A stretch of DNA of 64,000 nucleotides. Source: Streptomyces broussonetiae. Lineage in GTDB: Bacteria > Actinomycetota > Actinomycetes > Streptomycetales > Streptomycetaceae. The stretch is taken from the NCBI RefSeq assembly GCF_009796285.1, contig NZ_CP047020.1, positions 9,610,001 through 9,674,000 of the forward strand, read 5' to 3'. Position 1 is the stretch's first letter, and each line of letters starts with the position of its first letter. This document shows, piece by piece, positions 19,395 to 28,565 of this stretch. The translations under genes were made by a program, and so were the position numbers. The notes beneath the pieces were generated by a model. The model searched no databases and was not told the DNA's origin. It saw only the letters and a program-made list of their open reading frames with translations.

Positions 19395-19697
19395 ATGTCA
19401 ATGATTCAGACCGGCAAGGTCGACCTGTCGTCGGACCAGCCCATCGCGACGCAGGGCGGGAACACCTCCACGTTCACCCGTGTCACCTTCCCCACCCCGT
19501 TCCCCAATGGGTCCCAGGTGATCGTGCTCGCGCAGACGCAGACGTTCAACGGCCCGGAGACGCCCGGCATCCGCCTGGCCGACGTCAACAACGAAGGATT
19601 CCTGATCCGCTTCAACGAGGTCAACGTCAACGCCAACGTCCGCAGCGACGGCCTCCACACCAGCGAGACCGTCGGGTGGCTGGCCACCACGGTCTGA
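19395..19697 (+). CDS. H-type lectin domain-like protein
   Basis: A 100-residue protein from ATG 19395 with AAGGGG upstream. It has no signal peptide. Residues 28-98 show a beta-rich pattern, FTRVTFPTPFPNGSQVIVLA, then GIRLADVNNEGFLIRFNEV, ending LHTSETVGWLATTV. This resembles the H-type lectin fold first seen in Helix pomatia agglutinin, where a single strand-rich domain ends in a V-W-A motif. Carbohydrate binding is inferred, not shown. It is the plus-strand passenger gene of the 3,278-bp element, and its product may be exported by another route or act in the cytoplasm. Confidence 0.6.
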   Translation: MSMIQTGKVDLSSDQPIATQGGNTSTFTRVTFPTPFPNGSQVIVLAQTQTFNGPETPGIRLADVNNEGFLIRFNEVNVNANVRSDGLHTSETVGWLATTV

Positions 19698-19856
19698 CAG
19701 CACGACCTGCCGCCTCCGGCGCCGGGAGATATCGAGGTCTGAGGCGGCCAGGTGCTGAACTGATTTTCATTAGGGAGACATGCTCAATGACCTGCCCCGT
19801 GTTCAGGGAGCAGTCACTGGCAGCGGAGCCGCCCACGCTCCGCGAGGTAACCGGGG

Positions 19857-20714
19857 TCAAGCGGCTCGAAGTGCAGCCTCTGGACGGGGCACTGCGGCAT
19901 CGGGGTAGATGGGTTGCCGGGTGAGCCGGCGGGTCATCAGGGTGATGGCCGCGAGGGTGAGCATCGCCTCGGAGTGCTGCGGCAAGGTCTCGTAGTCCCG
20001 CGCGTTCCGGCGGGCGTGAAGCAGCCACGCGAGTGACCTCTCCACGACCCACCTGCGCGGCAGAACCACGAATCCCTTGGCGTCCTTGGGTCGGCTCACC
20101 GTCTTGATGGTCAGGTGGAGGAAGGACTTGGCCCAGTCGACGAGCGTGCCGGCGTAGGCCAGGTCGGCCCAGACGATGGTGATCTCGGGATGCATCAGCC
20201 GCAGTCGGAAGAGGACTTCGCGTGCCGCCTGACTGTCGTGCATATCGGCCGGGGTGACCATCACGAACAGCTGTAGGCCCTTGGTGTCCACGACAATATG
20301 TCGCTTCCTGCCCGGGATCTTCTTCCCCGCGTCACACCCGGACGTGGAGCGCGGGACGGTGGCGGCGACCTTGACGGACTGGGAGTCGATCACCACGGCC
20401 ACCGGGTGCGGGGACGTCCCCATGGTCCGCCGGATGCGGCGGCGCAGCTGGTCGCGGATGAGGTTGAAGACCCCGGCCGCGGACCAGCGGGCGAAGAACC
20501 CGAACATCGTCTTGAAGGGCGGGTAGTCCTGCGGCAGCGCGCTCCACTTGCATCCTGTGTCGACGAGGTAGCGCAGGGCGTCGACGATCTCGCGTCGGGG
20601 ATGTGTCTCCGGGCGGCCGCCGCGCGGGGTCTGGCAGGCCGGCACCGGCAGCAGCGGCTCGATGAGAGCCCACTCAAGATCGGTTGTGTCCGAGGGGTAG
20701 CGGCGCCGCCGCAT
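19857..20714 (-). CDS. IS5 family transposase
   Basis: A 285-residue intact frame: MRRRRYPSDTTDLEWALIEP, then GCKWSALPQDYPPFKTMFG. VVIDSQSVKVAATV carries the first catalytic Asp, KKIPGRKRHIVVDTKGL the usual block, ITIVWADLAYAGT the second Asp and PRRWVVERSLAWL the Glu. All three catalytic residues are in place and there is no frameshift, so it could be active. It lies in the 3,278-bp element whose TIRs are the only ones I find around it. Confidence 0.9.
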   Translation of the reverse strand: MRRRRYPSDTTDLEWALIEPLLPVPACQTPRGGRPETHPRREIVDALRYLVDTGCKWSALPQDYPPFKTMFGFFARWSAAGVFNLIRDQLRRRIRRTMGTSPHPVAVVIDSQSVKVAATVPRSTSGCDAGKKIPGRKRHIVVDTKGLQLFVMVTPADMHDSQAAREVLFRLRLMHPEITIVWADLAYAGTLVDWAKSFLHLTIKTVSRPKDAKGFVVLPRRWVVERSLAWLLHARRNARDYETLPQHSEAMLTLAAITLMTRRLTRQPIYPDAAVPRPEAALRAA

Positions 20715-20737
20715 CGCAGTCTGCCTCCCCCGTTTTG

Positions 20738-21148
20738 TCAGGCGATCAGGTCGAGGGTGGACTCGACGGAGTTGAGCTGGGCGACGATGTGGCGCAGGCG
20801 TTTGTCGTCCGGGTCCAGGGCGGCGTGCGGGGCGATGGTGCCGGTGATCAGGCGGCGGACCTCGGTGAGCAGCACGTGCACCCGGGCCGTCTCGTAGGCC
20901 TCCAGGTCATCGGGGTCGGCGGTGAACTGGTATCCGTCCGCGCGGGTGTAGATCACCGGTGGCCACCCCTTCTGTGTGATGGTGTCGCGCATCATCGCCA
21001 GCCCCGAGCCCACCTGGCCGCGGGTGAGTTCGGTGGCCCGCATCAGCTGGGGCATGTGGAGCCCGGCCGGACGGGCCTGCATGAGCACCCGCCAGATCAC
21101 TTCCGCGTGATCGCGTGCCGCATCGCCCCGGCGCTGGGACCGGGGCAC
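20738..21148 (-). CDS. RacP-like small protein
   Basis: A 136-residue protein starting at GTG 21148, two bases after the stop of the upstream gene. VIWRVLMQARPAGLHMPQLM and RATELTRGQVGSGLAMMRDT suggest a winged-helix DNA-binding domain. Proteins of this look are annotated RacP in Streptomyces and occur on mobile DNA; the name is recalled and gives no mechanism. It is the third gene of a tight three-gene unit in the 3,278-bp element and may regulate the element or its passengers. Confidence 0.55.
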   Translation of the reverse strand: MPRSQRRGDAARDHAEVIWRVLMQARPAGLHMPQLMRATELTRGQVGSGLAMMRDTITQKGWPPVIYTRADGYQFTADPDDLEAYETARVHVLLTEVRRLITGTIAPHAALDPDDKRLRHIVAQLNSVESTLDLIA

Positions 21149-21150
21149 GG

Positions 21151-21414
21151 CTACTCGCCTCGCATCAGTTTCGCCAGTTCCTCATCCACATCGACCTCGC
21201 CCGTGTCCACGGCCGTGATGATCCACTCACAGGTGGCCCGTACCCGGTCGACCTTGCGGTGCACTGTTTCGCGCTCGTCCTCGGACAACCGCCGCTCCCG
21301 CAGCGCCGGCACGATCCGGCCCGTGGCCGCGACGAACCGCTGACAGGCCCCGACCAGGTCCAAGAACTCCAGCGCATGATTGATCCGCCGCACCTCGGGT
21401 TCGAACGGGCCCAC
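21151..21414 (-). CDS. Hypothetical helical protein
   Basis: An 87-residue protein, likely from GTG 21414 (GPFEPEVRRINHALEFLDLV), entirely helical and acidic at its C-terminus. It lies between the RacO-like and RacP-like genes with spacings of a few bases, so the three form one transcription unit. No domain is recognised. Confidence 0.55.
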   Translation of the reverse strand: MGPFEPEVRRINHALEFLDLVGACQRFVAATGRIVPALRERRLSEDERETVHRKVDRVRATCEWIITAVDTGEVDVDEELAKLMRGE

Positions 21415-21429
21415 CGAGCCGGTGAGTTG

Positions 21430-22068
21430 CTACCCGTCCGCCTCACGTAGCAGCCGTGCCTGCTCGACTTGGACGTGGTTGACCTGATGCCGAGCCGTGT
21501 TGTCGGTCATGGCCTTGAAGGCGACCGAGGGGCGTCGCAGAAGATCGGTCGCCACCTGGGCTGCGACCTGCTCGTCGGCGACCAGGTCGTGCACGGCCTC
21601 GATCTTCTCCTGCACCGTCTCGGGGCCCGGCCCGTGGTAGCCCACCCTCTGCCGGGCCGTCTCCGGAGTCCACCGCCGCTTGCCTGTCCGCACGTCCAGC
21701 GGCGGGTTCTTGATCGCCGCCCAGCGCTCCTCGGGATCCGAGATGGCGGCGAGGATCTGGTGGGTGCTGAAGGCCACCCCTGGGCACCGGTGCCGCTCGG
21801 GCCACCGGCTGGCCACCCACCGGTACTCCTTGATCGTGTTGTAAGGAACGTCGATGTCCTCCGACAGCCGGTGCAGCCACGCGGAGACCCCGAACAGGTC
21901 ATCCCCCACGGACCGGCCGCCGTGCTCCTGCATCGGGACCACTTCCAGCGCGCCGTCGCCGATGATGAACGAACTCTTCGACAACTTCTCGGCCGCCTCG
22001 CGCAGTCGCTCCACGATCTGCTCGTACCGGCCCAAGCTGACGTTGCCGACCTTCTCGGTACTCGGCAT
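21430..22068 (-). CDS. RacO-like / DUF6192 family protein
   Basis: A 212-residue protein from ATG 22068 with GGTGGG upstream: MPSTEKVGNVSLGRYEQIVE. A helical N-terminus is followed by VPYNTIKEYRWVASRWPERH, a pattern like a ParB/KorB-type helix-turn-helix. The end is rich in charged helices. Streptomyces homologues are annotated RacO or DUF6192 and are frequent on plasmids and mobile DNA. A DNA-binding role is inferred from the helix pattern. First gene of the three-gene passenger unit. Confidence 0.55.
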   Translation of the reverse strand: MPSTEKVGNVSLGRYEQIVERLREAAEKLSKSSFIIGDGALEVVPMQEHGGRSVGDDLFGVSAWLHRLSEDIDVPYNTIKEYRWVASRWPERHRCPGVAFSTHQILAAISDPEERWAAIKNPPLDVRTGKRRWTPETARQRVGYHGPGPETVQEKIEAVHDLVADEQVAAQVATDLLRRPSVAFKAMTDNTARHQVNHVQVEQARLLREADG

Positions 22069-22304
22069 CGCGCCCACCCCCTGCCAGGCCGGAGCACGGC
22101 CACGTGGCCGTAATAGGGAACTCCGGCCCGCCCGGTACTGGGCAGAATCCGCACGCCGTCCCACACCCGAAAGGCGTGCCACCACGGCGCGTGGAGCACC
22201 GGAAAGCTCTCCGTAAAGCCCTCTGCCGTACCGCTGAGACTCCACTGCTTGGAGGGCCCGATGCGCATCAAGCCGTCCAACGAGGCGCGAGAACGAGATC
22301 GTCA

Positions 22305-22323
22305 GAGGTTCAAAGATGGGTTC
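22305..22323 (-). repeat. Right terminal inverted repeat of the 3,278-bp element
   Basis: GAGGTTCAAAGATGGGTTC, the exact inverse of 19046-19064, followed directly by TGA, the target duplication. Confidence 0.9.
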
Positions 22324-22680
22324 TGAAGGATGTGCGTACCGTCGGCACCGACCTGCAGGACATAAGCGATCAACGCCTCCCGGCCGCGCGGCAGCCGGTC
22401 GTAGCGGACGGCCCACCGCGGCGTGATGAGGCCGGCCAGCCACTCCTCCGCCTGCACTGCGAGTTGCTCCAGCGCGCAGCGCAAGGTCTCGGCGACCAGT
22501 TCGCCGCGGTTGAGCCTGCGGACCGCGGCGAGCATGTGGGTGGAGCCGGCGCGCGGACGGCCGCGGCGTTTGAGCAGGCCGGCGGTCACGAGACGGCCGA
22601 CCATCACCGCAAGGAGCCCATCGGCACGGTCCCCGTCGGCCATCCTGCCGCCTTTCCCCGAGTCGGGTTGTCCGCGGTGA
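22324..22680 (-). pseudogene. IS1182 family transposase, copy A, N-terminal part
   Basis: The frame from about 22643 reads MADGDRADGLLAVMVGRLVT, then HMLAAVRRLNRGELVAETLR and GREALIAYVLQVGADGTHIL. It is cut by the element at 22323. Joined to 19045 it continues ILQAIHRDDAPPP, exactly as in the uninterrupted copy B. Confidence 0.85.
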
Positions 22681-22949
22681 TCCGCCGGATCAGGGTGTGG
22701 TCCCGCGCCATCCGTCCGGGCGCGTGATGGCGTCCATGAGCAGGTCGAGCAGCCGCTCGGCCTGCTCGCGTTGGTGGGCGGCCCCGGCTGCGAGGGTGAC
22801 TCCCGCCAGGCTCATGAGGATGTCGGGTGAGGGTACGTCCTCCCGGATCACCCCCTGGCTGATCCCGGCGAGACGGAACTCTTCGACGGCGCGGGTCAGT
22901 TGCTCGCGTGTCTGCGAACTCAGTTGCTCGTCGTTTTGCAGGAGGGTCT
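22324..22949 (+). repeat. Segmental duplication copy A, right part
   Basis: Matches 50214-50839 at a constant offset of 27,890 bp, with one base difference found by eye (near 22918). It includes the IS1182 N-terminal part and the 3' end of the tetR gene, so the duplication is larger than the IS. Confidence 0.85.
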
Positions 22950-23283
22950 TGAGCGTGTCGGCCATGCCGTGCTTGGCGGCGAGGTAGTCCAGCACCTGGG
23001 ACATCCACGTCCGCAGGGCCCGGTCGGCCGGCAGTTGGCGCAGGAGGTCCGGGGTTCGGGCGGCCAGCCGGGCCGTCTCGTATCGGTAGGTGGCGTCGAC
23101 GAGCTGCTCGCGGGTCGGGAAGCGGCGGTACAAGGTGGCGATCCCGACGCCCGCGTCCTTCGCGATCTGCTTCAGGGTCGCGGCGGCGCCGTCCCGGGCG
23201 AAGGCCAGGGCGGCTGCGGCGAGCAGTTTGTCCTCGTTGGCCTGTGCGTCGGCCCGGATCGGCCGGCCGGACGGATCAGGCAT
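22690..23283 (-). CDS. TetR family repressor
   Basis: A 197-residue protein from ATG 23283. The N-terminal helix-turn-helix is DKLLAAAALAFARDGAAATL, KQIAKDAGVGIATLYRRFPT, at residues 18-62, and the ligand-binding helices follow. The length is normal for TetR. It is divergent from the aldo-keto reductase at 23431, with a 13-bp inverted repeat in the 147-bp gap, so it probably represses both itself and the reductase. The 3' 260 bp are duplicated at 50580-50839. The IS1182 relic begins right after the stop. Confidence 0.85.
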   Translation of the reverse strand: MPDPSGRPIRADAQANEDKLLAAAALAFARDGAAATLKQIAKDAGVGIATLYRRFPTREQLVDATYRYETARLAARTPDLLRQLPADRALRTWMSQVLDYLAAKHGMADTLKTLLQNDEQLSSQTREQLTRAVEEFRLAGISQGVIREDVPSPDILMSLAGVTLAAGAAHQREQAERLLDLLMDAITRPDGWRGTTP

Positions 23284-23310
23284 GGGGTTCTTCCTCTCGG
23301 CTTGCCATGC

Positions 23311-23354
23311 GGAGTCGGCTCCGCTTAACGTGGCGGACAAACGGAGCCGACTCC
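23311..23354. promoter_or_regulatory. TetR operator candidate between tetR and aldo-keto reductase
   Basis: GGAGTCGGCTCCG (23311-23323) and CGGAGCCGACTCC (23342-23354) are perfect 13-base inverted arms separated by 18 bases. Each arm is also partly self-palindromic (GGAGTCGGCTCC). Position between divergent genes fits a TetR operator. Confidence 0.75.
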
Positions 23355-23430
23355 GGTTACTTGGGGACCGTAGCAGGCTGCTGTCGGCCGTTCCACCGCA
23401 CCGCCGCACTCGCAGAAGGGCCACCGCGCC

Positions 23431-24498
23431 ATGCAGTACCGCATGCTGGGAAGTACGGGAGTCCAGGTCAGCTCGCTGTGCCTGGGAGCGATGATGTTCG
23501 GGCAGTGGGGGAACGCCGATCACGACGACTCGATCGGCATCATCCGCACGGCACTCGACGCGGGCGTCAACATCATCGACACGGCCGACGTGTATTCGGG
23601 CGGCGAGTCCGAGAGTATCGTCGGGAAGGCGATCGCCGCACGGCGCGACGACGTCGTCCTGGCGACCAAGGTGTCGAGCCCCATGGGTCCAGGCCTCAAC
23701 GAGCGCGGTGCCTCGCGGCGCTGGATCATCCGGGCCTGCGAGAACAGCCTGCGCCGCCTGGGCACCGATCACATCGACCTGTACCAGGTGCACCGGCCCG
23801 ATGCCGCGACCGACCTCGACGAGACCCTGGGCGCGCTCTCCGATCTCGTCCGCGCAGGCAAGATCCTCTATGCGGGGTCCTCCACATTCGCCCCCTCTAC
23901 GATCGTGCAGGCGCAGTGGACCGCCGAGCGACGACAGCGCGAGCGCTTCGTCTGCGAACAGCCGCCCTACTCCCTCCTGGCCCGGGGCATCGAGGCCGAC
24001 GTGCTGCCCACCTGCGAGACGTACCGGATGGGGGTGCTCGCCTGGAGCCCGCTGGCCGGGGGCTGGCTGTCCGGCCTGTGGCGCCGCGACGCGGCCGACC
24101 TGTCCAGCCACCGCACCCGGACCATGCCCTTCCGCACCACCCTCTCCCACTACGACCTGGATATACCGGCCAACCAGGTCAAGCTCGACGCCGCAACCGA
24201 ACTCGCCGGCATCGCCGACGAAGCAGGTCTGACGTTGATCCAGCTGGCACTGGCGTTCGTCACCACGCACCCCGCAGTGACCGCGGCGATCATCGGCCCC
24301 CGCACCGCCGAGCATCTGAACGACCAGCTGAGCGCCGCGGACGTCACCCTGGAGCCCGCCGTGCTGGACCGCATCGACCACATCGTGGCGCCCGGCACCA
24401 ACCTCAACCCCGGCGACGCCGGCTACAGCGCCGACGTCCTGGCCGACCCGAAGCGCCGCCGCCGCGCCGCCGTTCAGCGCGACAGCCCCGAAGAGTGA
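23431..24498 (+). CDS. Aldo-keto reductase
   Basis: A 355-residue NADPH-type aldo-keto reductase of the YajO/Gre3-like bacterial class. It starts MQYRMLGSTGVQVSSLCLGA. Catalytic residues are seen as Asp and Tyr in IIDTADVYSGG (about residues 50-56), Lys in VVLATK (about 78) and His in LYQVHRPD (about 114). The cofactor region near the C-terminus is AAIIGPRTAEHLNDQL. The substrate is unknown. The gene is a paralogue of the one at 58541, and each has a nearby tetR. It is intact. Confidence 0.9.
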   Translation: MQYRMLGSTGVQVSSLCLGAMMFGQWGNADHDDSIGIIRTALDAGVNIIDTADVYSGGESESIVGKAIAARRDDVVLATKVSSPMGPGLNERGASRRWIIRACENSLRRLGTDHIDLYQVHRPDAATDLDETLGALSDLVRAGKILYAGSSTFAPSTIVQAQWTAERRQRERFVCEQPPYSLLARGIEADVLPTCETYRMGVLAWSPLAGGWLSGLWRRDAADLSSHRTRTMPFRTTLSHYDLDIPANQVKLDAATELAGIADEAGLTLIQLALAFVTTHPAVTAAIIGPRTAEHLNDQLSAADVTLEPAVLDRIDHIVAPGTNLNPGDAGYSADVLADPKRRRRAAVQRDSPEE

Positions 24499-24603
24499 CA
24501 CGGCCAAGAGGGGCGTACGCCTGTGCGCCCGGGCTCGGAGAGCAGCCGGGTGCAGGGGTGGGGGAGCATCTGCTCAGCTGCTGCTCGTCCGTGGGGGGTC
24601 GTC

Positions 24604-24741
24604 ATGAGTGTGTTGGGTCGTGCCGTTCCGCTGGTGGTGCTGTCCTGCCTTGCGCTGGCGGCGTGTTCATCTTCTGGAACGCATTCCGGTGGCGTGCCCC
24701 GGGCGAAGAGGTGCTCGAGCTTCGTCCGGCGCTCTGCGTAG
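24604..24741 (+). pseudogene. Truncated lipoprotein N-terminus
   Basis: From ATG 24604 the frame reads MSVLGRAVPLVVLSCLALAA followed by CSSSGTHSGG, a lipoprotein signal peptide with a lipobox LALAAC. It ends at a stop after 45 residues. The rest of the protein is missing or shifted. Confidence 0.5.
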
Positions 24742-24759
24742 GGCAGGGCGACGAGTTCG

Positions 24760-25210
24760 GTTCCCTCGGCCTCCAGGAGGTCGAACATGGAAGCGTGCGG
24801 GTTCGCAGAATCCTGGTGTTCGAATGGACGGAACCCGCACGCGGTCGCTTCTTGGACTCCGACCATCACGCTTCGGCACCACCGGAACAGGCGCACGAAC
24901 GCGAGACGCTGGTGGCGAACGACGCGCGCAGCGAAGCGTTGGTTTTCCGGGAGGAGAACCAGGGAGCCTGCTCCTGGGACGTACTGCTCAAAGATCTCGA
25001 CCGGGCTGATCCGGGGGTCCATGTGCTACTGGACCTGGCCGACCGGCAGGCCCAGCGGTGGGAGCCGTGGATGGAACGCCTGTCTTGGATGGCTGTCGAG
25101 TGGTGCTGGCGGAGTCTCTGTACGCACCGCAACACCTGAGCGACTTCCTGTACGAGCCCGACCCCGGATACACGCGGATTCTCGAAGAGAGCTGTGAGTA
25201 TCTGCCGTTC
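24760..25210 (+). pseudogene. Frameshifted hypothetical protein (possible SUKH-like)
   Basis: Protein-like plus-strand sequence, VRVRRILVFEWTEPARGRFL, ends in one frame at DLADRQAQRWEPWMERLS. It then continues in another as VVLAESLYAPQHLSDFLYEP. The block DLADxxAQRWEPWMERL suggests a conserved Streptomyces protein of unknown role, perhaps SMI1/KNR4-like, but I cannot confirm this. At least one frameshift near 25090. Confidence 0.35.
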
Positions 25211-25429
25211 CGGCCTATCCAGCCAGGGTTTCGAGGGCCAACTCCTCCTCGAGGCGAGCGACGGCAAAGCCGGCCGGCTCGAGAAGGCAGCCGACACCGC
25301 CCGCGCCCGCTTCGGACCGACGCCCTCTTCCTGGCCTCCTTGGCCCGCTCCGCTTGAACTGCCCGCTTCCCGCGAGCATCACTGCACGGCATCCCGGGCA
25401 AGCCCCGCGTCCCTACGGTGCGGTGGTGC

Positions 25430-25850
25430 GGAACGCCAAAGCGTTCAACAAGCCGTCGCCGAGACCCCCGCAGAACCGGCACGCCGGGGCGTCACCCTCA
25501 CTCCCGCGACGGTGGAGGACACCATCGAGCGCAACGTCCAAGTCGTGGCCGGCCACCTCGGCATCCAGGTGCGATCATCCTGGCGGTACTTCGACGCCTC
25601 CGCGCTCGCCGACAGTCTCGCCCAGAGCGTGCGGGCATTCGAAGACAGCAGCCCCGACGAGGAAGTCGGGCAAGCGCCCCTGCCGCCGCGGAACACCCCG
25701 AGCTTGCCCTGATCCTGGCGGGCGTGCCGGATGCGCTTGCCCAAACCGGCGGAGACCTGTACGCCGTCATCCTCAACGTCGCCGTCAACGCATGGATGGC
25801 CGGCCACCTCACCTCTCGCAGCAAGATCGAGCGTACTCACCGAAGGCTGA
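25430..25850 (+). pseudogene. Frameshifted unknown gene
   Basis: GVTLTPATVEDTIERNVQVV and WRYFDASALADSLAQSVRAF in one frame, then after a shift near 25690 HPELALILAGVPDALAQTGG and LYAVILNVAVNAWMAGHLTS in another. The amphipathic patterns look coding but I recognise no family. Confidence 0.35.
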
Positions 25851-25916
25851 GTAGCAACCAGCCCAGATCAGCCGAAGAACGCATCGTGAGGGGGGCAGTA
25901 CGCCATCCTGAGTGCT

Positions 25917-26153
25917 ATGCAAAGCATCGAGACGGTTCAGCGTCGGCTTGCGGCTCGGGAAGCATCGTTGGCCAAAGCCCGAGAGTGGCTGGCAGGCAGC
26001 AGGCCAGGGACCCCGGCCCACCGACGTGCCAGTTTGGACGTAGAGCAGTTGGAGCGTGCGGTGCGTAGCCGGCAGGCCCACTTGACTGTGCTCGCTGCTG
26101 CGGCAGACGGCCAACCGAGGGCGAGGACACGCTCAGCGCTCAGACATCGGTGA
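25917..26153 (+). CDS. Small coiled-coil hypothetical protein
   Basis: A 78-residue frame from ATG 25917, MQSIETVQRRLAAREASLAK, rich in Ala, Arg, Glu and Leu with heptad-like spacing to about residue 60. No Shine-Dalgarno sequence or partner gene decides it. It may be real or chance. Confidence 0.35.
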   Translation: MQSIETVQRRLAAREASLAKAREWLAGSRPGTPAHRRASLDVEQLERAVRSRQAHLTVLAAAADGQPRARTRSALRHR

Positions 26154-26552
26154 GAAGGCTGTCCCGTCGCAGAGGATCTGGTCCGCGGAACCGGCTCAGA
26201 CCTGGAGCGACCAGATCAAGTGAGACTCGGAGGCGCCAGGAATTTCAGGTGATCCGGTCCGAGGGCGGATGCCCGTGGCGTCTCAGCTGATCTGGTCCAG
26301 CGGAGGCGTTTCGAACTGACACCACGCCTGGTCGGTCGACCGATTTGGTGCCCGCCGGTCGCAGGATGGCCGCGCAGATCGTGCGCGAGGGGATATCGAC
26401 GTCGATGCCAGCTCTACACACCGAGCGTGCCGGCGCGACGGTGGTCGGCCGGTGGCACGGTTGCTGCGGCCGCGCAGGCCCTGCGGGTCGTGGGGCTGCT
26501 GCGGGCTCGTCCCCGTGGGGGCAGCTAAGAGGTCGCACGGATAGGCGTGCGG
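26154..26552. other. No gene recognised
   Basis: Between the small coiled-coil frame and the IS5 remnant I see no recognisable protein, RNA or repeat. Confidence 0.4.
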
Positions 26553-27396
26553 TCATGGTCGGCGATTCGGGCGTTCGTCCCAGCGGTGAGTGGTCCATGC
26601 ACGCCGGATCAGGCTTCGCATGGTGATGATCGTGTCGGCGAGGTCGAAGAAGGCGTGGATGACGGTGGTGGGCCGCTCGTAGCAGCGGGCGAGCCGCTGG
26701 AAAGCGTTGTGCCATGCGGGGGTGCGCTCGACGTGCCACCGCCGACTCGCCTTGATCGGCACCTTCTCGCCCTTGTGCGCGATGCGGCCGTGCAAACGCC
26801 GTTCGTGGAGCAGCGTGCGGGTCCTGTCCGAGCCGTAGCCGGCGTCCGGGTGCACGGTGACGTCCTCGGGCAGCGGGCCCAGGCCGTTCAGACGGTCCAG
26901 AGTCGGGGCGAGCAGCGGAGAGTTTGTGGCGGTTGGCGCCGGCCAGGACACGACCCAGGGGAATGTCGTATCCGACCGTCATGCCCGAGCGTTTCAGGCC
27001 CTGTTTGCCGCGGTCGACCGGGGAGCGCCCGGCCACCTCGCCGCCTCCGGGAGCCTTGGTGACGGAGCCGTCGACTGCGATCTGGTCGAGGACGAGACCG
27101 ACGATCCGGTCGTAGGAGTCCAGCGCGATCTGCTTGAGCCGGGCGAAGACGCCCTGTCGTATCCACTCGTCGCGGCGGCTGCGGATCGTGGTGGCCGAGC
27201 ACGTCGTGTCGGCGATCGCCTCGTAAGAACAGCCGAAGCGCAGCAACTGCAGCAGCTTGTTGAAGACGACCCGGTCGCTGATGCGCCGGCGGTGGCAGCC
27301 GAGCGGATGGTCCGGGTCGAACTCCGGCCGCTCGGGCAGCAGGACCGCGAATTGATCCCAGAGGGGTTCGGTCAGCCATGAGGGCAGCGCGAGCAC
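26553..27396 (-). pseudogene. IS5 family transposase with one frameshift
   Basis: From 27396: MLALPSWLTEPLWDQFAVLL, SYEAIADTTCSATTIRSRRD and DQIAVDGSVTKAPGGGE with the first Asp. A single-base shift near 26930 moves the frame to NSPLLAPTLDRLNGLGPLPE, then VTVHPDAGYGSDRTR with the second Asp and ASRRWHVERTPAWHNAF with the Glu. All domains remain, so the loss is recent or could be a sequencing error. Confidence 0.85.
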
Positions 27397-27584
27397 AGGT
27401 CTTCCCAGTGATCACAGAGCGTCGCAACTCTATGGCTTGTGGTTCGAGACCACGTCGTAGGCCAGGTTGCGGGCTGACGCCTTACGGCCTTTGCACAGGC
27501 AGTGGTTGAAGCGTGGGCCATCGAGTGAGCATGGCTCCCTTGACGGCCGCGTCGCGTTGTCCCAGGCCGTTGAGCTCACTGCCG

Positions 27585-28445
27585 TCAGTGGTCATCTGGC
27601 TGACGATTCCGAGACGGTGAACGAGTCGCTGCCGGGCCGTTGCCGTGCCCCATTTCGAGTCCCGGTTCGGGATCTCCTGGTGCGAAGGCCGTGATGGCCT
27701 CGACAAGGTCGGCCGGGGCTTCCAGCGGGATCAGGTGACCGGTGTGCGGGACCACCACGAAGTCGGCCTGGGAGAGGTAGGGCACCAGGTTGTCCCGGAG
27801 CACGTCGACGGGTTCGACCTGATCGTTCTCTCCGGCGACGACGAGGGCGGGAACGCTGACCATGCGCGTGTGCTCGGTGATGTCCTGCGCGATGCCGCGC
27901 AGCGGCCACTCGGTGCGGGCGGCGTCGGTGACGGTCCGCGAATCGGTCACGATCTGCGCCTTGACCGATGCGGGCAGCTCGGTGGCGGTGAGGATGTGGT
28001 CCCGCGCCCCGGTTACGGAATCGGCGGAGTCGTAAGCGTGCGACAGGGCTTCCTGGTACTCGGGGGTGATCTGTGCGGCGGGCTTCGCCGGGCCGGAGCC
28101 GACGAGGACGATGCCACGCAGGCCGACGGGCCGGATGGCCGCCACCAGCTGTGCGACCTTGCCCCCCATCGAATGCCCCACCAGGACATAGTCGGTGACC
28201 CCCGCGTCAGCGAGCACGGCGAGCGTGTCGTCGGCGAGCTGACCGAGCGTGTAGGGGCCGGGCAGAGCGCTCGACCGGCTCCACCCGCGGAAGTCGACCG
28301 TGAGCACGTCACGGCCCGCGAGGCGGTCGACGACGAGGTCCCAGGTACGGGCGGAACCACCCCAGTAGTGCAGGAACACCAAGGTCGGTCCGGTCCCCGG
28401 CCGGTGGTCGTAAACGGGCAGAAGCGTCTGCTGCGTCATGCTCAT
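27585..28445 (-). CDS. Alpha/beta hydrolase
   Basis: A 286-residue soluble hydrolase from ATG 28445. Visible are PTLVFLHYWGGSARTWD (oxyanion region), VLVGHSMGGKVAQ (nucleophile Ser, about residue 95), VAGENDQVEP (Asp) and VVPHTGHLIPLEAP (His, about 255). The C-terminal 25 residues after AITAFAPGD look like read-through into degenerate DNA. It is divergent from the AraC gene at 28566 with a 120-bp gap, so it is probably its target. The substrate is unknown. Confidence 0.85.
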   Translation of the reverse strand: MSMTQQTLLPVYDHRPGTGPTLVFLHYWGGSARTWDLVVDRLAGRDVLTVDFRGWSRSSALPGPYTLGQLADDTLAVLADAGVTDYVLVGHSMGGKVAQLVAAIRPVGLRGIVLVGSGPAKPAAQITPEYQEALSHAYDSADSVTGARDHILTATELPASVKAQIVTDSRTVTDAARTEWPLRGIAQDITEHTRMVSVPALVVAGENDQVEPVDVLRDNLVPYLSQADFVVVPHTGHLIPLEAPADLVEAITAFAPGDPEPGLEMGHGNGPAATRSPSRNRQPDDH

Positions 28446-28565
28446 GGTGGCTCTTCTTCCAATCAGTCTTCTGAGCGATTGCCCTGTGAGTTCATTGAAA
28501 CTTCTGCACCCGGACGGGGCATCGGCGTGATTGGTCGCCCGATAGTGAAAACTGGACACGTGACC

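Larger units (their letters stand above)
19046..22323. mobile_element. Passenger-carrying IS5-like element, 3,278 bp, 19-bp TIR, TGA target duplication
   Basis: Left TIR 19046-19064 (GAACCCATCTTTGAACCTC) is the exact reverse complement of the right TIR 22305-22323. TGA flanks both sides (19043-19045 and 22324-22326). The uninterrupted site, with a single TGA, is preserved in the duplicated segment at 50214-50216, which proves the insertion boundaries. Inside are an H-type-lectin-like gene on the plus strand, then on the minus strand an IS5-type transposase and three small genes. No second pair of inverted repeats flanks the transposase alone, so it may mobilise the whole unit. Some IS5 groups make 3-bp duplications, which fits. 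Confidence 0.85.

Noticed and set aside
23244..25139. 631-residue plus-strand open frame
   Set aside because: A shadow of the aldo-keto reductase in another frame joined to debris; only its last part (from about 24760) looks coding.
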